Source: Ophiobolus disseminans
Lineage: Eukaryota; Ascomycota; Dothideomycetes; Pleosporales; Phaeosphaeriaceae
Direction of reading: 5' to 3'
DNA length: 64,000 nt
Assembly (NCBI GenBank): GCA_010093685.1
Contig: MU006218.1
Span: 345,766 to 409,765 of the forward strand
The translations under genes were made by a program, and so were the position numbers. The notes beneath the pieces were generated by a model, which saw only the letters and a program-made list of their open reading frames with translations, made no database searches and was not told the DNA's origin. Within the stretch, counting starts at the first letter, position 1. Each line of letters begins with the position of its first letter. Shown here one piece after another: positions 62,688-64,000 of this stretch.

Positions 62688-64000
62688 TTAGTCTTCGAAC
62701 ATAATCTCCTGTTGCAGTTCTGAAACTCCCCACCACGATTGGTTGCCTCTGACTTCATACTTGCTATCTCCTACTGCGCCCTCTTCTTTGCTTCGTCTCA
62801 AGTGCATCATCGTATCCATCATGTATGGCTGACATCTGTCAGAGCGTCCAGTACGTGCAAAGTGAAGTGTAAGCTTTTCGAGCGGTCGCTCTTGTGCCTT
62901 CGAGATAGTTTCCATGATGCCGATAGCAGCAGCTCTAGAACCATCTATGTCAAGGGGTGGGGCTTCTATACTTCCCATGGCGTCTTGCTCAAGTTGTTCA
63001 GAATACACCGTCGCATGGTCTGGTAAGTGTAGAAAAAGGTCGAGTTTCTTCAAGTTCATGCTGCGAACAATGGCGAAATGCTTAGGGTCGACATGGTGTT
63101 CCGGTCGGCCCAGCGTCTTGCGGTACAGCTTGATGATATTTCCTTCCACTTTGCAAGGTGCGTCCCAGCCCAAGCGTTCTAGCATTGGGAATTGAATGGA
63201 GAGCGTCTGCAGGCGCTCGAGGTCGATGTACTGTGGTTGACAGTAGCCGGCTGTGGTAGGCCTGAGGATTAGCTCTTTTAAGGAGCCTTTGTGCTTCATA
63301 ATAGCTGGCCACAAGAGGTCAATCGCAGACTGAGCTCGACCTATGTCAAGGCTCTCTAGACTTTTGAGCGACTTAATGAAACGCGTGGTTACGTTTATAG
63401 AGCCGTCCGGTACGATTCCGAAACGCAGAGCTTTGAGCTCCGGCAGTAGCCCCGTGAAAGTCGAGAAGAAGGCGACCGGCATGACACTTCCAAAGTCTAG
63501 CTTGCGTAGGCGAGACATATCCATCGCTTCACGGAGTAATTGGCAGTGCTCCGCGTCCCAGAGATATGGTGGAGGGCCCCAAGACCCTTCCCCACGAAAT
63601 GCAAACTCCTCCAGGGCCGGAAGACGTATCCCAGGTGTAATATCCAGGCGCATCATCCTTATCGGCTCAGTGTACTTCAGTACATGATCACCTCGGTGAC
63701 GGTTTCTGTCCGGCTGACTGTCGATCTTCAACGCACGCACGTTGCCGCCGGATACGAGGGCATGAGTGAGCTTGGGCCACTCCGATCGAGCAGGCTTCTC
63801 CGGGCTAGCACCCTCATGGTATACGTTATATGTGAGCTTCTTCAGCAAGGGCGATGAAAGAAGCTTAGTGTCCATCTGCCGATGCAGAACGATGGGAGCC
63901 TTTGCGCGGTTGAGTACACAGACCGAGAGCTCGAGGTCCGGCCAGGTGGCATGTAGTTTGTCGAGGACGGAAGGCGATATGTGGGCGGTAGTTTCCCAGC
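62688..64000 (-). CDS. LRR-type protein, 5' part beyond the window
   Basis: Open on the minus strand from the window edge to the stop at 62688, about 437 residues. Leucine-rich spacing recurs: LPALEEFAFRGEG, LRKLDFGSVMPVAFFSTFTG, LLPELKALRFG, IKSLKSLESLDIGRAQ and KGSLKELILRPTTAGY, as in F-box/LRR proteins of ascomycetes. The N-terminus, which would show an F-box, is outside. The likely role is protein recognition, perhaps in ubiquitin ligase targeting; this is family-level inference. The frame upstream of 63875 stays open (LHATWPDLELSVCVLNRAKA), so the internal ATG is not the start. Confidence 0.78.
   Translation of the reverse strand, partial: WETTAHISPSVLDKLHATWPDLELSVCVLNRAKAPIVLHRQMDTKLLSSPLLKKLTYNVYHEGASPEKPARSEWPKLTHALVSGGNVRALKIDSQPDRNRHRGDHVLKYTEPIRMMRLDITPGIRLPALEEFAFRGEGSWGPPPYLWDAEHCQLLREAMDMSRLRKLDFGSVMPVAFFSTFTGLLPELKALRFGIVPDGSINVTTRFIKSLKSLESLDIGRAQSAIDLLWPAIMKHKGSLKELILRPTTAGYCQPQYIDLERLQTLSIQFPMLERLGWDAPCKVEGNIIKLYRKTLGRPEHHVDPKHFAIVRSMNLKKLDLFLHLPDHATVYSEQLEQDAMGSIEAPPLDIDGSRAAAIGIMETISKAQERPLEKLTLHFARTGRSDRCQPYMMDTMMHLRRSKEEGAVGDSKYEVRGNQSWWGVSELQQEIMFED

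Noticed and set aside
1..64000. tRNA, rRNA, CRISPR, bacterial operons or viral genes.
   Set aside because: No tRNA B-box-like arm sets, rRNA stretches, spacer arrays or viral proteins were recognised by eye. A tRNA scan was not possible, so a single tRNA could have been missed.

Overview
The window looks like nuclear DNA of a filamentous ascomycete (Pezizomycotina), most likely a dothideomycete. Most multi-exon genes have introns of 44-90 nt with GTATGT/GTAAGT-like donors, CTAAC/CTAAT branch sites and CAG/TAG acceptors. Gene content also fits: a HET-domain protein, an NLR-like TPR gene, fungal-only C2H2 and bZIP factors, Fot/pogo-type transposons, and a small family built on an LPAELRN motif. 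No taxon can be fixed from the sequence alone. Exon models below were read by hand from splice signals and reading-frame continuity.

Left third (1-22 kb): the 3' part of a bZIP gene, then about 2.8 kb without a convincing gene. Next come a Sel1-repeat protein, a broken HNH-like plus APH-kinase locus, a five-finger CCCH protein, and two TFIID subunits (TAF7 and TAF3) divergent over 284 bp. These are followed by a small hydrophilic protein, a probably frameshifted Ser-rich protein, a C2H2 transcription factor, a disordered conserved protein and a lactonase-like metallo-beta-lactamase.

Middle (22-42 kb): an accessory segment holds a HET-domain gene with a C-terminal glycine-patterned motif. It is divergent from a 5'-truncated NB-ARC/TPR gene that carries an in-frame TAG and three 126-bp repeats. 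Four LPAELRN genes or remnants follow. Then comes a conserved block: TAF2 (the third TFIID subunit in the window), a BAH-PHD protein like the Polycomb reader EPR-1, and a Caf120/Skg3-family PH protein.

Right third (42-64 kb): a 4 kb region with no good ORF but three TATA-plus-pyrimidine promoter-like modules, a secreted esterase-like protein, a fifth LPAELRN gene broken by a duplicated 27-mer, a secreted HEFGH zincin-like protein, and a vacuolar-type Ca2+ ATPase. These are followed by a nested pair of pogo/Fot-type transposons (one inside the terminal repeat of the other), a decayed beta-lactamase-like gene and an LRR protein running off the end.

Two themes recur. Conserved transcription machinery (TAF2, TAF3, TAF7, BAH-PHD, Caf120-like) sits among decaying accessory genes. 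The decayed genes often carry TAA, TAG or TGA stops one C-to-T change from CAA, CAG or CGA, as repeat-induced point mutation (RIP) would give.
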